Shown: piece after piece, positions 63,120 through 64,000 of the stretch | Position numbering within the stretch: the first letter of the stretch is position 1 | Layout: each line of letters opens with the position of its first letter | NCBI RefSeq assembly: GCF_018129985.1 | Contig: NZ_JAFCKT010000006.1 | Location: 124,001-188,000 of the forward strand | Origin: Bradyrhizobium sp. SZCCT0148 | Lineage (GTDB): Bacteria > Pseudomonadota > Alphaproteobacteria > Rhizobiales > Xanthobacteraceae | Length of the DNA: 64,000 nucleotides | Reading direction: 5' to 3' | Program-made: the position numbers and the translations under genes | The notes under the pieces: generated by a model | What the model saw: the letters and a program-made list of their open reading frames with translations, nothing else | Database searches by the model: none | Told to the model about the DNA's origin: nothing

Positions 63120-63473
63120 CTAGTCGTGGAGCCGTGTTTGCCAGTCTGAAGGCACGGCCCCAGCCGGCCCCGGCACCGGCTGATCCGACGGATGGGATTG
63201 AGGGTCCTGAAGCTTCGGGCCGACGAAAGCCTCTCCCGTCCGATAGTCGTAAAACCATCGCTCGCCCGGCTCGAAGCTCGTGATGATCGGGTGACCTGTC
63301 GCCGCGTTATGCTTCGACGCGTGCTGGTTGGGTGACGCATCGCAGCAGCCGATGTGGCCGCATTCGGTACATCTGCGGAGATGAAACCACCACCCGCCTG
63401 CCGCTGAACAGTCCGCGCAACCCGTTCCGCTCGGCTTGGCTGCGAGGTTGATGCCGTCGCTCTCAGATGTCAT
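63120..63473 (-). CDS. UBP-type zinc-finger protein
   Basis: A 117-residue protein with the zinc pattern CADCSAAGGWWFHLRRCTECGHIGCCD, followed by conserved histidines (NQHASKHNAATGHPIITSF) and WFYDYRTGEAF. This is the UBP (ubiquitin-hydrolase-like) zinc finger, here free-standing as in many alphaproteobacteria, which have no ubiquitin, so binding to another C-terminal peptide or other ligand is implied. The last 30 residues are proline-rich and poorly conserved in appearance. Confidence 0.88.
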   Translation of the reverse strand: MTSESDGINLAAKPSGTGCADCSAAGGWWFHLRRCTECGHIGCCDASPNQHASKHNAATGHPIITSFEPGERWFYDYRTGEAFVGPKLQDPQSHPSDQPVPGPAGAVPSDWQTRLHD

Positions 63474-63703
63474 AGGTCAATCCACTGGAAGTGCCGGCGG
63501 TCACCGCCGATGCATTCACGCCGCGATCTCCGCCACGATCGTGTTTTGCCAGTGTTTTGCCCGACGGGTCAACGTCACGGTCGCCCGGAGCCCAGTCCAG
63601 GCGCCGCGGGAAATTCAAGTGCTCGATCAAGCGACGTCCGACCCCGATCATCCGCATTCGCGAACCGGGAGGTTCCGCGCAATCGGCGTCGGTCCCTACT
63701 TCC

Positions 63704-63728
63704 GGAACGGTCAACCGGCCAGCGCGTT
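63704..63728 (+). promoter_or_regulatory. Sigma-EcfG-type promoter (GGAAC-N16-CGTT) of CsbD gene
   Basis: GGAAC at 63704-63708 and CGTT at 63725-63728 with 16 nt between, 26 nt before the CsbD-type ATG. Exact consensus at an ideal distance. Confidence 0.92.
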
Positions 63729-63754
63729 GTCTCCTATATGGTAAGGAGAACATC

Positions 63755-63931
63755 ATGAGCGTTGAAGGCAAGATCAAGGAAGGCGCCGGCTACGTCAAGG
63801 AAGAGATGAACGAGCACGGCAAGGATCCCGAGAGCCAGCGCAAGGCGCAAGAGGGACGCGATCTTCGCAACGAGGGCCGCATGGAAGACGGCAAGCCCCC
63901 GAAGACCACGAAGCCGGGCACCGGCCACTAA
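63755..63931 (+). CDS. CsbD-family stress protein
   Basis: A 58-residue highly charged protein starting MSVEGKIKEGAGYVKEEMNEHGKDPES, the CsbD pattern, and ending in a lysine/proline tail. CsbD-like proteins are strongly induced in general stress responses of many bacteria; the biochemical role is unknown. AAGGAG precedes the ATG, an exact sigma-EcfG promoter lies just upstream, and a hairpin follows. Confidence 0.92.
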   Translation: MSVEGKIKEGAGYVKEEMNEHGKDPESQRKAQEGRDLRNEGRMEDGKPPKTTKPGTGH

Positions 63932-63947
63932 TCCGATCTGATTTCAT

Positions 63948-63982
63948 ACCGCCTCCGGCTGTGTCCGGGGGCGGTTTCATTT
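63948..63982 (+). terminator. Rho-independent terminator of CsbD gene
   Basis: ACCGCCTCCGG (63948-63958) pairs with CCGGGGGCGGT (63965-63975) with one G-T wobble and a 6-nt loop, followed by TTCATTTTT. Confidence 0.8.
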
Positions 63983-64000
63983 TTGGAAGCAAAGAGCGCG

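Overview
The window is high-GC alphaproteobacterial chromosome, most probably a Bradyrhizobium or close relative. The strongest evidence is the complete microaerobic module at 34.3-47.3 kb: ccoNOQP, ccoGHIS, a CBS/UspA pair, fixL, fixJ, a single-domain response regulator and fixK2, in the gene order familiar from Bradyrhizobium diazoefficiens. The FixL and FixK2 key residues fall at the same numbers as in that species. No rRNA, tRNA, CRISPR array, prophage or insertion sequence was seen. One REP-like palindrome and one decayed gene are present.

Layout. 0-2.4 kb: a truncated NmrA-type NAD(P)-binding protein divergent from a LysR regulator, then an intradiol (hydroxyquinol/catechol type) dioxygenase. 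2.5-8.6 kb: a serine hydrolase, a split TRAP transporter (DctPQM) and an HWE-family sensor kinase. 8.7-13.5 kb: a FadR-type GntR regulator behind a perfect 31-nt palindrome, followed by a tightly coupled NitT/TauT-type ABC operon that also encodes a 110-residue membrane-anchored protein of unknown function. 13.6-18.3 kb: CcdA, orphan small ORFs, a translationally coupled LysR-XRE regulator pair, a crotonase lacking both catalytic glutamates, and a small secreted aromatic/histidine-rich protein. 18.3-27.3 kb: eight co-directional genes (isopropylmalate/tartrate-dehydrogenase-like enzyme, zinc alcohol dehydrogenase, five-gene peptide-type ABC importer, CaiB CoA-transferase). 27.3-34.3 kb: glycogen-synthase-like gene, patatin phospholipase, LysR, peroxiredoxin-like protein, two secreted/cupin proteins and an MFS transporter.

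34.3-47.3 kb is a nearly closed oxygen-response circuit. The haem sensor FixL phosphorylates FixJ, FixJ drives fixK2, and FixK2 binds TTG(A/C)-N6-(T/G)CAA boxes. Such boxes lie 63.5 nt (box centre to start codon) upstream of ccoN and of ccoG, and a degenerate one lies 64.5 nt upstream of the UspA gene. Output is the high-affinity cbb3 oxidase plus its copper/assembly genes.

47.3-64 kb: MFS and PRC-barrel proteins, a glycogen-debranching-type hydrolase, an ABC exporter and a GT4 glycosyltransferase, an alkyl-sulfatase pseudogene, a diguanylate cyclase, a second TRAP system with a fused permease, trans-aconitate methyltransferase, an SDR without its catalytic tyrosine, a DUF202 protein, a UBP zinc-finger protein and a CsbD stress protein. 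Three exact GGAAC-N16-CGTT promoters (sigma-EcfG general stress type) precede the glgA-like gene, the GT4 gene and the CsbD gene. This suggests that a dispersed general stress/glycan regulon surrounds the microaerobic module. Function assignments come from motif reading alone; no database search was run.
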